Assembly: GCA_963775085.1 (NCBI GenBank)
Contig: CAVZHO010000002.1
Location: forward strand, 806,001-870,000
Direction of reading: 5' to 3'
From: JAAFIP01 sp963775085
GTDB taxonomy: Bacteria > Pseudomonadota > Gammaproteobacteria > Burkholderiales > Burkholderiaceae_C
DNA length: 64,000 nt
Shown: positions 1-8,743 of the stretch, in pieces
How the letters are laid out: each line of letters starts with the position of its first letter
Numbering within the stretch: the first letter of the stretch is position 1
The notes under the pieces: generated by a model
Told to the model about the DNA's origin: nothing
What the model saw: only the letters and a program-made list of their open reading frames with translations
Databases searched by the model: none
Made by a program: the position numbers and the translations under genes

Positions 1-418
1 CGAGAATCTGCTGCTTGAAGTGGGCCAACTGCAGAATTTGAACACCACGGAACGGGTGCATTTCGAGCAAGTGAATATCGCTCGATACAAGGACATCCGC
101 CTTGGCAGCAATTGCCAGTTCCAGAAACTTGTTATCTTTTGGATCTCGACATGCCGTAATCGGGGTGCTTGTCTCCACCCATATGACTGATTCGCGGAAA
201 AGACTCACCCATATCAAGCGTTGTCCGAGGGGTCTCCAAGCATTGAATTTGTCCCTGGCGACAACGGCGGCCAACTCATTGAAGGTGTCCATCGACGTAA
301 AAACATCGTGCTCCAAAATTGTGCGCCGCAAAATCTGCGCTGGCTCACGATCAGGATTCAAGCAGGCAGGTATGAGCGAACTCGTATCAAAAACGATTCT
401 TTTACGGGCGTAGCTCAT
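1..418 (-). CDS. PIN-domain toxin of a type II toxin-antitoxin pair (3' end outside window)
   Basis: Reading leftward from the ATG at 418 the frame stays open to the window edge, giving 139 residues without a stop. The N-terminus has the PIN hallmark (IVFDTSSL, first acidic residue), and further in come ETSTPI, CRDPKDNKFLELA and VLVSSDIHLLE, which carry the later acidic residues of the metal site. This matches the COG1569 type of PIN ribonuclease toxin. The start overlaps the end of the upstream antitoxin gene by 17 bases, so the two are co-translated. Expected role: RNA cleavage restrained by the antitoxin. The C-terminus is not visible. Confidence 0.8.
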   Translation of the reverse strand, partial: MSYARKRIVFDTSSLIPACLNPDREPAQILRRTILEHDVFTSMDTFNELAAVVARDKFNAWRPLGQRLIWVSLFRESVIWVETSTPITACRDPKDNKFLELAIAAKADVLVSSDIHLLEMHPFRGVQILQLAHFKQQIL

Positions 419-665
419 GGACAAGACTGTTTATCTGTTCAAGTGTGAGCGTTGGGGCCGCTGCGTTGGCAGACGGCATGGCATCCATGAATTGAACCAA
501 TTTACGCGCGTTGTAGTCGCGCAAGGCTTCGGTAGCCATGGAGTACGGAAGAATCATCATGGTGGGCGTCCCATATTGGGTAACTGCCACAGGCTCACCG
601 CCTTTGACGATGTTGGCAATAGAGCCGAACCGGTTTTGAACTTCCACGGATGAGAGCGTTTTCAT
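402..665 (-). CDS. Phd/YefM-type antitoxin
   Basis: A short protein (87 aa from the ATG at 665) beginning MKTLSSVEVQNRFGSI, typical of the Phd/YefM DNA-binding antitoxin fold, with GGEPVAVTQYGTPTMMILP in the beta-strand part and a C-terminal tail that would wrap the toxin. A second ATG six bases upstream (671) is possible, but the AGGA at 5-8 bases from the 665 ATG favours the shorter form. It precedes and overlaps the PIN toxin gene. Such antitoxins usually repress their own promoter; a perfect palindrome lies just upstream at 682-693. Confidence 0.8.
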   Translation of the reverse strand: MKTLSSVEVQNRFGSIANIVKGGEPVAVTQYGTPTMMILPYSMATEALRDYNARKLVQFMDAMPSANAAAPTLTLEQINSLVHELRP

Positions 666-681
666 AGTCATATCCTAGGTG

Positions 682-693
682 TGTTAGCTAACA
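682..693. promoter_or_regulatory. palindrome, probable antitoxin operator
   Basis: Perfect 12-base palindrome TGTTAGCTAACA, 16 bases upstream of the antitoxin start. Position and symmetry fit autoregulation by the Phd/YefM-like protein. This is inference from placement only. Confidence 0.5.
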
Positions 694-748
694 TGGGTAT
701 CTTAGCGATATTGTGCAAAAAGTCAAACCGATTTATAGGTTAGCTTTT

Positions 749-807
749 ATTGCTCTATATTTAGTAGCTGCTTACGCCATACTTCATTGGGCTACAAGCT
801 TATTTAA
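749..807 (+). repeat. TGCTTACG-family repeat
   Basis: Contains TAGTAGCTGCTTACG followed by a short GCC/GGGC hairpin and the usual TATTTAA end. It runs into the 3' end of the leftward amidohydrolase gene and supplies its stop codon, so the repeat defines the last residues of that protein. Confidence 0.8.
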
Positions 808-1640
808 TAGAAAAATGCAAAGAGACGCATCGGCGTATGCCAAAGAATCTGCTCTCGCTGCGCTGCATCGGGCACGGCCTTGGCAAACAGTTGCAAGAGC
901 GGGCCATAGTCCAGGCGGCGTGTGGCTTTGAGGAAGGGCCAGTCGCTGGCCCAAATGCAGTGTGCGGGGCCGTAGGCTTGCAGCAATGCGTGCACATAGG
1001 GCAATGTGTCGGCAAACGGCGCGTCTTGCCTGGAAAACTTGGCAAAGCCCGAGAGCTTGACGACTGCACGGCGGCTGTCTGCCAGGCCCAGCAGAGCAGC
1101 AAAGCCTTTGCTATTTAAACCTTGCGCCACGTCGGGTCGGCCGCAGTGGTCAATCAGGATCTGTGCGCCGCTGTCCAGGAGCGTCGGTGCAAGGCTGTGC
1201 ATTTGGTCGTTTTCTACCTGTACCTGCACAAACATGTCCAGCGCTGCCAGGCGCTGCATCAGAGGCAGGGCGCTTTGGTAGTAGTCCAGGCCATGCAAGG
1301 AATAGTTGAACGCTATGCCGACGATGCCTTGGCTTTTGAGCTCTTGCAACTGCGCAGTGCTCGCATCCTGCTGCGCTACGGCAATGCCCTTAAAGCGTCC
1401 CTGGCCGCGCGCTATCGCATTAAGCAAGCAGCGGTTGTCTGTGCCATAGCCCGAATTAGGGCCTACGAGGAGGGCGTGCTGCACGCCGTAGGCATCCAGC
1501 ACCTGGGCAAAGTAGTCGGCGCTTCCCGTCTCTTGCCCTACCGGGTGATACGCTACGTCGCTTGCGTAGGCAAAGCCCGCAGGGTCGAGCACATGGCAGT
1601 GGCAGTCCACCTTGGGGGCGGTATAGATTGACGCGTCCAC
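804..1640 (-). CDS. amidohydrolase, 2-pyrone-4,6-dicarboxylate lactonase-like (COG3618)
   Basis: 278 residues from a GTG start. The N-terminal metal-binding motif DCHCHVLDP is clear, as are LIDHCGRPD near residue 170 and the ASDWPF motif near residue 240, which supply further histidine and aspartate ligands of the TIM-barrel amidohydrolase fold. Family members hydrolyse cyclic lactones in aromatic degradation, such as LigI acting on 2-pyrone-4,6-dicarboxylate; the actual substrate is unknown. It lies 17 bases after the substrate-binding protein gene, so the two are probably co-transcribed. The final residues (about RLFAFFY and stop) are encoded by the adjacent repeat, suggesting the original C-terminus was replaced. 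Confidence 0.75.
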   Translation of the reverse strand: MDASIYTAPKVDCHCHVLDPAGFAYASDVAYHPVGQETGSADYFAQVLDAYGVQHALLVGPNSGYGTDNRCLLNAIARGQGRFKGIAVAQQDASTAQLQELKSQGIVGIAFNYSLHGLDYYQSALPLMQRLAALDMFVQVQVENDQMHSLAPTLLDSGAQILIDHCGRPDVAQGLNSKGFAALLGLADSRRAVVKLSGFAKFSRQDAPFADTLPYVHALLQAYGPAHCIWASDWPFLKATRRLDYGPLLQLFAKAVPDAAQREQILWHTPMRLFAFFY

Positions 1641-1657
1641 TGCCAGCGATTGAACGA

Positions 1658-2806
1658 TTACTTTTTGCCCACAGGCGGCAAGATCGCGCTGATGACTTGT
1701 TTGCCGTTTTCTACCTTGGTCATGTAGCTGTCGCGGTCCAGGTCGCCGTTGTTGTCAAAACTCACGTCCATCAAGATGCCAGGGTGGTCTTTGACGGACA
1801 AGGAAATGCCTTTCATAGCCGCAGCAAAGGCCTTGGAGTCAAACTTGCCGATTTTCTCGGTCACGGCTTTCACAATGTACATGCCGCTGTAGCCCTTCAG
1901 GCCATTGTGGTCCGACTTGGCTTTGTACTCGGCCTGGAAGGCATCGCTGAATTTTTTGATCAAGGGCTGTGGCGCATCCGCCGTCAGGCCTACGTGGGCT
2001 ACCGCGCCATTGGCCGCTTCGCCCGCCAGCTCGACCACTTTTTGGCTGGTCAGCACCGTCTCGCCGATGATGGGCTTGGTGTAGCCCTGCTTGCGCAGCT
2101 CGCGCAGGGCACGGGCAGACTCTTCTTCGTTGCTATACACAAACACCGCATCACTGCCCGACTGCTTGGCCTTGAGCACGGCAGCGCTAAAGTCTACCTG
2201 GCCGGGGTCGGTGGAGATGCTGTTGGGCACGGCCACACCACGCGCTTCGAGCGATTTTTTGATCAAGTCCAGCCCGCCCTTGCCAAAGTCGTTGTTCACA
2301 TAAATCACGTCCACGGTTTTGGCTTTCACGGTGCCCTGGATGTAGTTGGCAATCTTGGGCATGGCCGTGGATTGCGTGAACGAGGTGCGGAAGATGTAGG
2401 GGTTGCCCTGCTGGGTAATGCCCGCGGCCTCGCCGCCGGTGAAGTTGGGAATCTCGGCCGCACGGGTCTCGGCCATGCTGACGATGATGGAGCCCGAGAA
2501 CACCGGGCCCATCACCACATAGGCTTTTTCGTCTACGGCTTTTTTGGCCAGCGCCTTGGCTACGCCGGGGTTGCTTTGCGTGTCCGACGAGGTGTAGGCA
2601 ATCTTGCGGCCCAGGATGCCGCCCGCGGCGTTGATCTCTTTGACGGCCAGCTTGATACCGTTGTCAAAGTTGCTGCCCGAGGTGGCACCGGTGCCTGAGA
2701 GTTCCACCAGGCCAAAGATCGGTACGGTTTGCTGGGCCATGGCCAGGCTGCTGGCGGAGAGGGCTACGCCCGCTATCAATGAACGGATGGTAAAAGAGGG
2801 TTGCAT
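1658..2806 (-). CDS. branched-chain amino acid-type ABC transporter substrate-binding protein (LivK family)
   Basis: 382 residues from the ATG at 2806, which follows AGGAACCTCT. A signal peptide is visible (RSLIAGVALSASSLAMAQQ), then the periplasmic binding fold of the Leu/Ile/Val family: IFGLVELSGTGATSG, VKEINAAGGILGRKI and VMGPVFSG. In the cell it would capture a ligand in the periplasm for an ABC permease that is not encoded in this window. In related bacteria many such proteins bind aromatic acids rather than amino acids. With the lactonase-like neighbour downstream, uptake of an aromatic compound is plausible but not shown. Confidence 0.85.
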   Translation of the reverse strand: MQPSFTIRSLIAGVALSASSLAMAQQTVPIFGLVELSGTGATSGSNFDNGIKLAVKEINAAGGILGRKIAYTSSDTQSNPGVAKALAKKAVDEKAYVVMGPVFSGSIIVSMAETRAAEIPNFTGGEAAGITQQGNPYIFRTSFTQSTAMPKIANYIQGTVKAKTVDVIYVNNDFGKGGLDLIKKSLEARGVAVPNSISTDPGQVDFSAAVLKAKQSGSDAVFVYSNEEESARALRELRKQGYTKPIIGETVLTSQKVVELAGEAANGAVAHVGLTADAPQPLIKKFSDAFQAEYKAKSDHNGLKGYSGMYIVKAVTEKIGKFDSKAFAAAMKGISLSVKDHPGILMDVSFDNNGDLDRDSYMTKVENGKQVISAILPPVGKK

Positions 2807-2971
2807 AGAGGTTCCTGATTTGGCAAAAAAATGAAAAGGCAATTCTAGACCCCCCTCACCCAAGCGGGATGTATGGTTTACCCACGAGGCGTATGTGCAG
2901 TCATCACGCTGCATGCGGCACACCCAGCGCTCAGTACGGGTTCTCCCGGACATTGCCCGGCAATGGTTACG

Positions 2972-3265
2972 CTATCCCAGCTTGCCCAAGATCCCGTTCA
3001 TCTCGTCCTTGTTGAAAGCACGCAGGGTTTGCCCGCGTATATTGCCGGCCATGCCAATGGCCAGTGCAAATGCGGTGGCCGACATGTCGTCGGGGGCTTC
3101 CACTACCGCAACCAGGTCAAATGCCCCCATGGTCCAGTAGATTTGCGGCATGGTGGCGCCAAACTTTTTGGCCGCCTCCTTGACTGCGTCGGCGCGCTTG
3201 GTGCTCTCTTTGACGCTTTTGATACCTTGGTCGGTAAAGTTGGCCAGAGTGATATAGGTCGCCAT
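2972..3265 (-). CDS. GYD-domain protein
   Basis: 97 residues starting MATYITLANFTDQGIKSVKE, from the ATG at 3265 with a good ribosome site (AAGGAGCAACAAA). The sequence, with FGATMPQIYWTMGAFDLVAVVEAPDD, is the small ferredoxin-like GYD fold. The function of this family is unknown; members often sit beside metabolic genes. It stands alone between the binding-protein gene and the flavin oxidoreductase. Confidence 0.8.
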   Translation of the reverse strand: MATYITLANFTDQGIKSVKESTKRADAVKEAAKKFGATMPQIYWTMGAFDLVAVVEAPDDMSATAFALAIGMAGNIRGQTLRAFNKDEMNGILGKLG

Positions 3266-3452
3266 TTTGTTGCTCCTTGTGCGTTGGAGGGCCTCTGGTA
3301 GAAAAGGCATCAGCGCCAGCCCCATAACGCTGACACCATGGGATAGTGTGGTGAAAATAATGACCACTGCCTTGGTGTGCCGGTAACTGTGCGCGCACCA
3401 CAAGGCTTTGTCAACAAGGGGTTAAAGGCAGATCATGCACTTCACCCCTTCC

Positions 3453-4571
3453 TCATGCATCCAGCGTCGGGTAGTCGGTATACCCCTTCTCCCCACCACC
3501 GTAGTAGGTGCTGCGATCACCTTCGTTCAGCGGTTGGCCGTGCTGGAAGCGCTCTACCAAATCGGGGTTGGCGATGAACGGGCGCCCAAAGGCAACCAGG
3601 TCGGCACCTTCGGCGACGGCTTGCTCGGCCAGGGTTTTGTCCAGGCCATTGTTGATCATCCACGCGCCTTGGCCGCCTGCGGCGCGGTAGGCAGCCTTGA
3701 GGGCGGCGTAGTCAAACGGGCGGTCGGGCAACTCGCGCAGGCCGCCAGTGGCCCCGACGATGATGTGGATGTAGGCCAGGTTCAGCGCGGCCAGATGGCG
3801 CACCACGTATTCAAACAGTGGCTGCGGGTTGGCATCATAGGCATCGTTGGCGGTGGTAACGGGCGACAGGCGAATGCCGGTGCGGCCTCCACCAATGGCG
3901 GCGGTGATGGCGTGCACCACCTCCAGCAGCAGACGGGCGCGGTTTTTTATGCCGCCGCCGTAGTCGTCCGTGCGGTGGTTGGAGCCGCTTTTTAAAAACT
4001 GGTCCAGCAGGTAGCCGTTGGCCGCATGCACCTCCACGCCGTCGAATCCGCAGGTTTTGACTGCGTTGCGCGCGGCGGCCTGGTAGGTGTGCACGATCCC
4101 GGGCAGTTCCTCCGCATCCAGCGCGCGCGGTGGCGAGGTTTCCACAAACGTGGGCACGCCGTCCTTGATCAGCACCGTTTTGGTTTTGGCGGTAATGGCC
4201 GAGGGTGCCACTGGTGCGCCAAAGTGCGGTTGCAGACTGTTGTGGGAGACGCGGCCCACATGCCACAGTTGCACCACGATGGTGCCGTCTTCGTCGTGCA
4301 CTGCCTGGGTGATGCGCTTCCAACCGTCCAGTTGGTCGGTGCCATACAGGCCAGGCACGTCGGCGTAGCCTTGGCCCTGCTGGCTGATGGCGGTGGCCTC
4401 GGTAATCAACAGGCCCGCGCTGGCGCGCTGGGCGTAGTACTCGGCCATCAACGGTGTGGGCACGGCCCCCGGCGCGCGGTTGCGCGTCAGTGGTGCCATG
4501 ACGATGCGGTTGGCCAAGTGCAGGTCACCGGCTTGCACGGAGTCAAACAGGGTGGGGTGTGGGGTAGTCAT
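3453..4571 (-). CDS. nemA: NADH:flavin oxidoreductase, old yellow enzyme family (N-ethylmaleimide reductase type)
   Basis: 372 residues, the normal family length. The N-terminus TLFDSVQAGDLHLANRIVMAPLTRNRA is the FMN-binding start of old yellow enzymes. QLWHVGRVSH follows, then GFDGVEVHAANGYLLDQF, which carries the substrate-binding histidine and asparagine, and the C-terminal phosphate-binding part FGRPFIANPDL. It reduces activated alkenes, nitro compounds or maleimides with NAD(P)H in the cytosol. It is transcribed alone; no repressor gene is adjacent. Confidence 0.85.
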   Translation of the reverse strand: MTTPHPTLFDSVQAGDLHLANRIVMAPLTRNRAPGAVPTPLMAEYYAQRASAGLLITEATAISQQGQGYADVPGLYGTDQLDGWKRITQAVHDEDGTIVVQLWHVGRVSHNSLQPHFGAPVAPSAITAKTKTVLIKDGVPTFVETSPPRALDAEELPGIVHTYQAAARNAVKTCGFDGVEVHAANGYLLDQFLKSGSNHRTDDYGGGIKNRARLLLEVVHAITAAIGGGRTGIRLSPVTTANDAYDANPQPLFEYVVRHLAALNLAYIHIIVGATGGLRELPDRPFDYAALKAAYRAAGGQGAWMINNGLDKTLAEQAVAEGADLVAFGRPFIANPDLVERFQHGQPLNEGDRSTYYGGGEKGYTDYPTLDA

Positions 4572-4721
4572 ACAACAGGCGTAAGTGTGAATAATGGTTA
4601 CTTGATGCGGCAGGGTGACGATAGTGTCAAGTCACCCACGCCTGCAAGGATACATGGGATGGGTAGGGCGAAACTTCTTTGAAAAGAATACCCTCTAACC
4701 CACATACTTCAAGGTGATGAC

Positions 4722-5378
4722 ATGCCCATTCAAGCCCCCTGCCGCCTGACCAGTCTCAAGCCCAACCAATACCGACGTGCTCTTGCCGCCGCCTTGGTGG
4801 CAGCGCCCGCGCTGTGGCTGGGGCCGCGCGCCCAGCCGTTGCCTGCACGGCGGGTCACACCCAGCCAGACCGAGGGGCCGTTCTACCCCGTGGAGCTGCC
4901 CAAAGACAGTGACTTTGACTTGCTGCAAAACGGCGCTTTGCAGTATGGCCGTGGCCAGCCCAGTTGGGTGGAAGGCGTAGTGACCGACTTGCAAGGCAAG
5001 CCGGTAGCAGGCGCGCAGGTAGAGATCTGGCAGTGCGACGAAGGCGGCCACTACCACCACCCCGGTGACGGTAGCCGCGCCGACAAGGCCTTTCAGGGCT
5101 TTGGCAAGGTGCTGGTGGGTGCTGATGGCCAATACCGTTTTCGCACGATCAAACCCGTGGCCTACGGCGGCCGGGCTCCGCACATTCATGTGAAGGTGCG
5201 GCTGGGCCAACGCGAGTTGCTCACTACCCAGCTCTACGTGAAGGATGATGCGGGCAATGCGCGCGATTTTTTATGGCGCAACCTGCGCGAAGGTGCCGAC
5301 CGCGCTGCCCTCACGGTGGTCTTTGCGCCGGGTGAGGGCGCTCTGCGTGCGAATTTCCCGATCGTACTTGCGCTATAG
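4722..5378 (+). CDS. secreted intradiol-dioxygenase-like protein
   Basis: 218 residues with a basic, hydrophobic N-terminus containing RRALAAALVAAPALWLG, which looks like an export signal (the paired arginines suggest a Tat-type one). The rest matches the catalytic domain of protocatechuate 3,4-dioxygenase relatives: TEGPFYP, EIWQCDEGGHYHHP and GGRAPHIHVKV hold the tyrosine and histidine ligands expected for non-heme Fe(III). Many exported proteins of this family have no known substrate. The start follows AAGGTGATGAC. It is transcribed alone and ends in a TGCTTACG repeat. Confidence 0.75.
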   Translation: MPIQAPCRLTSLKPNQYRRALAAALVAAPALWLGPRAQPLPARRVTPSQTEGPFYPVELPKDSDFDLLQNGALQYGRGQPSWVEGVVTDLQGKPVAGAQVEIWQCDEGGHYHHPGDGSRADKAFQGFGKVLVGADGQYRFRTIKPVAYGGRAPHIHVKVRLGQRELLTTQLYVKDDAGNARDFLWRNLREGADRAALTVVFAPGEGALRANFPIVLAL

Positions 5379-5438
5379 AATTGCTATGTAAAATATAGCT
5401 ACTTACGTCCTGGTATCAAGGACTATCAGCGTATTTAA
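5379..5438 (+). repeat. TGCTTACG-family repeat
   Basis: Lies between the convergent dioxygenase-like and glutaredoxin-like genes. Hairpin stem GTCC-N9-GGAC, ending TATTTAA. Confidence 0.85.
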
Positions 5439-5446
5439 CGAGAAAA

Positions 5447-5815
5447 TTACGCCTTCAGCAGCGTTTTTAACTCACCCTGGTCTATCAAGGCAATCAGGTC
5501 TGTTGCGCCGCCCACCAGGGTGCCCTTGACAAACACCATCGGAAAACTTGGCCAACCTGTCCACAGCTTGAGCGCGTTGCGCGGGCGCCAGCTGTTGAAG
5601 TAGTTACCGTATTGGAGGTATTTGTAGGGTTGGCCCGCAGCATCCAGTGCTTTGCAGGCCTTCTTGGGAAAGGGGTTCATACCCATGCCCACGACGACGA
5701 CATCGTTGCTGCTGACGGCCGCCATCACCTCGTGAACAATGGCTTGCTCATGTCCCGCGATTTTGCTGCGAATGGAAGGATGAATATGGGCTTCATCAAG
5801 GATAGGGCGTGGCAT
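5447..5815 (-). CDS. glutaredoxin-fold protein lacking the usual active-site cysteine
   Basis: 122 residues from the ATG at 5815 (GGAG five bases upstream). It aligns with monothiol glutaredoxins (Grx4/GrxD): an N-terminal helix with HEVMAAVSSNDVVVVGMGMN, then WPSFPMVFVKGTLVGGATDLIALIDQGEL, the glutathione-binding cis-Pro region and GG turn. Where the family has CGFS or CPYC this protein has NPFP, so the catalytic cysteine is missing; a cysteine occurs only four residues later (KKACKAL). It may therefore bind rather than reduce. It is the last gene after the ferredoxin reductase, which hints at an iron-sulfur or redox role. Confidence 0.75.
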   Translation of the reverse strand: MPRPILDEAHIHPSIRSKIAGHEQAIVHEVMAAVSSNDVVVVGMGMNPFPKKACKALDAAGQPYKYLQYGNYFNSWRPRNALKLWTGWPSFPMVFVKGTLVGGATDLIALIDQGELKTLLKA

Positions 5816-5859
5816 GTTGGACTCCAAAATAGAGCCATTACGCTCTTGGATACCTGTGA

Positions 5860-6960
5860 TCAATCAAATACCGGCGATTCAACCCCTAATACCTTGTGCA
5901 GCTTGGGCGAGGTGGTGGTGTACTGCAAATGCACCTTCTTGTCGGGGAAGATGAAGGGCATGGAACCGAACGCCGCCAGGGCGCATTCGTGGAAGCCACT
6001 CAGGATGAGCTTTTTCTTGCCGGGGTAGGTGTTGATGTCGCCCACCGCGAAGATGCCGGGGGTGTTGGTGCTGAATTTTTCAGTGTCTACCTTGAGTTGC
6101 TTGCGCTCAATCTCCAGGCTCCAATGGGCAATCGGACCGAGTTTGGGTGACAGGCCGAAGAAGACCAGGAGCATGTCCAAAGGCATCAGGCGCGTGACGC
6201 CATCGCCACCCGTGACTTTTACGCCGGTGAGTTTGCCGTCTTTTTGCTCTATGTCGGTGATCTGGCCGACCGTGAACTGCATCTCGTGCGCATCACACAT
6301 GGCCTTCATCTTGGCTACCGAGGCCGGGGCGGCTTTGAAGCCGTCGCGTCGGTGCAGCAGGATGACGCTCTCGGCTTGGTTGGGGCCTTCCTGCGCAAAG
6401 TTGAGCGCCCAGTCCAGCGCCGAGTCGCCGCCGCCGACGATGACCAGGTTTTTGCCCGCAAACTGCTCGGGGTTGCGCACGCGGTAGTGCAACTGCGTAT
6501 CCTGGTAGGCCTCGATGCCATCGACCTTGAGCGTGCGCGGCTGGAACGCGCCGACGCCTGCGGCGATGAAAATGGTTTTGGTGAGGAACTTCGTGCCTTT
6601 GCTGGTTTCCACAAAGAAGCGACCATCGCTCTGCTTTTCTACCGTCGTGACTTCCTGGCCAAAGTGGAAAGTAGCACCAAACGGCGCAATCTGCTTGAGC
6701 AGGCTGTCGGTCAGCTCTTTGCCGGTGCAGACCGGCACAGCGGGAATGTCGTAGATCGGTTTGTCAGGGTACAGCTCAATACACTGCCCACCAGGGTAGG
6801 CCAGGCTGTCGATGACATGGGCTTTGACTTCCAGCAGGCCGAGTTCAAACACCTGAAACAAACCCACAGGGCCTGCGCCAACAATGACCGCATCGGTCTC
6901 GATCGGGCCATCATGTGCGGCGGCAGTGTTGATGACTTCTTGGTTCAATTGTGGTTCCAT
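5860..6960 (-). CDS. ferredoxin--NADP reductase, thioredoxin-reductase-like type
   Basis: 366 residues. FAD motif DAVIVGAGPVGLFQVFELGL near residue 24, NADPH motif VIVGGGDSALDWA near residue 172, and the C-terminal FAVGDINTYPGKKKLILSGFHE flavin contact. It has no CxxC redox pair, which separates this type from true thioredoxin reductases. It moves electrons between NADPH and ferredoxin. The gene lies just after the ferredoxin gene, with an AT-rich repeat between, so FdxA is its likely partner. Confidence 0.85.
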   Translation of the reverse strand: MEPQLNQEVINTAAAHDGPIETDAVIVGAGPVGLFQVFELGLLEVKAHVIDSLAYPGGQCIELYPDKPIYDIPAVPVCTGKELTDSLLKQIAPFGATFHFGQEVTTVEKQSDGRFFVETSKGTKFLTKTIFIAAGVGAFQPRTLKVDGIEAYQDTQLHYRVRNPEQFAGKNLVIVGGGDSALDWALNFAQEGPNQAESVILLHRRDGFKAAPASVAKMKAMCDAHEMQFTVGQITDIEQKDGKLTGVKVTGGDGVTRLMPLDMLLVFFGLSPKLGPIAHWSLEIERKQLKVDTEKFSTNTPGIFAVGDINTYPGKKKLILSGFHECALAAFGSMPFIFPDKKVHLQYTTTSPKLHKVLGVESPVFD

Positions 6961-6975
6961 AGGGTTTTAGGCATC

Positions 6976-7054
6976 GTAAAAAACGCTAAAAAAAGAAAGC
7001 GTTTTAATAAATTTCTGCGTTTTTAGCGTAATTTTTGCGCTTTTCGCGTTACCT
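6976..7054. repeat. AT-rich GCGTTTTTAGCG-type intergenic repeat
   Basis: Alternating AAAAACGC and GCGTTTTTAGCG blocks that can fold back on each other. The same sequence type is found at 9698-9822, 23755-23928 and 47483-47611. Confidence 0.65.
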
Positions 7055-7070
7055 TTTCTCTCTTTAAATA

Positions 7071-7400
7071 TTAGCGTTCCAGTAATGCCAATTTAGGCAT
7101 CACGTCTTTCCATTCATCCGCATCGGCAGGTGCGGGTTTGCGCTTGGTGATGCTCTTCCAACCCGCTTTCTGCGACAGCTCTACGTTCAGCTTGATGAAA
7201 TGCAGTTGGTCCGGCGGAGCGTCTTCCTCGGCGTAGATGGCGTTGACGGGGCATTCGGGGATGCAAACCGCGCAGTCGATGCACTCATCAGGGTCGATGA
7301 CCAGCATGTTGGGGCCTTCGCGGAAGCAGTCGACGGGACATACATCGACGCAGTCGGTGTATTTGCATTTGATACAGGCTTCGGTGACGATATGGGTCAT
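7071..7400 (-). CDS. fdxA: 7Fe ferredoxin FdxA
   Basis: 109 residues. The two cluster-binding segments are CIKCKYTDCVDVCP and CIDCAVCIPECP, the pattern of ferredoxins that hold one 3Fe-4S and one 4Fe-4S cluster, followed by the usual C-terminal extension (LSQKAGWKSITKRKPAP). It is a soluble electron carrier. It follows cysN and precedes the ferredoxin reductase on the same strand, so it may supply electrons to the sulfite reductase encoded upstream, which has no CysJ partner here. Confidence 0.93.
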   Translation of the reverse strand: MTHIVTEACIKCKYTDCVDVCPVDCFREGPNMLVIDPDECIDCAVCIPECPVNAIYAEEDAPPDQLHFIKLNVELSQKAGWKSITKRKPAPADADEWKDVMPKLALLER

Positions 7401-7486
7401 GGTATTACTCAGGCGATAGCTAGGCAGATGGTGCGGGTATAAACCCTTGATTTTATTGGCTTTTGGACGAGTTTTGCAGCAAGGGC

Positions 7487-8743
7487 CTAACTTATCAACA
7501 CGGCACCGGAGGTTTTATGGCTGGCGGTGTCGACCAGAATCAGTGCGCCCAGCGTTTTGGACTGCGCGTAGGGCAGCGTGGCCAGCGCCTCTTGCAGGGT
7601 GATTTCAATGTCGCCAATCTCGTTGGGGGCCAGCTCGGCGGCATCTTCCTCGGCCAGGGTATTGACGTTGAGGCGGTGCTTGATGCGCACCACTTTGGCC
7701 CGGGCCCAGCGGTGACCGTGCAGCGCCCAGTAGATGCGGCCAGGTACCAGGGACACATCGTCCATCCAGGCCACCGTGGCGCTGATACTGCGGCTGGGCT
7801 CGAAGGCACCGGGTGCCAGCAGCCAGTCGCCGCGCGACACATCGACCTCGCGGTCCAGCACAATGCCTGCGGAGAGGCCTGCTTGCACGCTCTTGGGTGT
7901 GCGGGCATGGTCGATCACCTGGGCCACTTTGGCCGTCTGGCCGCTGGGGAGCACGGTCACTTCTTGGCCCACCTGTACAGCGCCCGTGGCCACGCGGCCC
8001 CAAAAGACGCGGCGGCCTTGGGAGGTGTCGGCCGATTCGGAGAATTTTTCGACCCATTGCACCGGAAAACTCAGGGGCAGTTTTGCTTCGTTACTGGCGT
8101 TAGGCAATTGCTCCAAAATGGCGAGCAAACTGTCGCCTGTGTAGGAAGGGAAGGCCTCGCTTTTCTCCACCACGTTGCTGCCGTGCAGGGCTGAAATGGG
8201 TACCGTGGCGGCAACATCAATGCCTGCATCCTTTGCAAATGCGGACAAAGCGGCGCTGATGTTTTTGAATGCCAGGGCGCTGTCACTCACCGCATCGAGC
8301 TTGTTGATGGCAAACACCACGCTAGGCACGCGCAGCAGGTGCACCAGCAGGCTGTGGCGGCGGGTTTGCGGCAGCAGTTGCAGGCTGGCACTTTTCCAGT
8401 CCAGCTTGGTGGCATCTACCAGCACTACTGCTGCGTCCGCGCTGCTGGCGGCGGTCACCATGTTGCGGGTGTACTGCTCGTGGCCCGGCGCATCGCCAAT
8501 GATGAATTTGCGGCTGGGCGTGTTGAAGTAGCGGTACGCCACGTCAATGGTGATGCCTTGCTCGCGCTCGGCGGACAGGCCGTCGGTAAACAGCGCCAGG
8601 TCAGCGGTGCCGCTCTTGGACACGCCCGCGAGCTGGTCTTGCAGCACGGCTTTGCTGTCGATCAGCAGGCGACCAATGAGGGTGGACTTGCCATCATCTA
8701 CGCTGCCGCAGGTGATGAATTTCAGGGTCGATAGATGGTTCAT
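7487..8743 (-). CDS. cysN: sulfate adenylyltransferase subunit 1 (GTPase)
   Basis: 418 residues. GTP-binding motifs are clear: GSVDDGKSTLIGR (P-loop), DAPGHEQY and NKLD, followed by elongation-factor-like beta-barrel domains. CysN couples GTP hydrolysis to the formation of adenylyl sulfate by CysD. Its ATG overlaps the stop codon of cysD by one base, showing translational coupling. There is no fused CysC kinase domain, which fits the APS-type reductase encoded upstream. Confidence 0.93.
   Translation of the reverse strand: MNHLSTLKFITCGSVDDGKSTLIGRLLIDSKAVLQDQLAGVSKSGTADLALFTDGLSAEREQGITIDVAYRYFNTPSRKFIIGDAPGHEQYTRNMVTAASSADAAVVLVDATKLDWKSASLQLLPQTRRHSLLVHLLRVPSVVFAINKLDAVSDSALAFKNISAALSAFAKDAGIDVAATVPISALHGSNVVEKSEAFPSYTGDSLLAILEQLPNASNEAKLPLSFPVQWVEKFSESADTSQGRRVFWGRVATGAVQVGQEVTVLPSGQTAKVAQVIDHARTPKSVQAGLSAGIVLDREVDVSRGDWLLAPGAFEPSRSISATVAWMDDVSLVPGRIYWALHGHRWARAKVVRIKHRLNVNTLAEEDAAELAPNEIGDIEITLQEALATLPYAQSKTLGALILVDTASHKTSGAVLIS

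Noticed and set aside
1562..2698. Long open frame (378 codons) on the plus strand
   Set aside because: Antisense to the substrate-binding protein gene; no family features or ribosome site.
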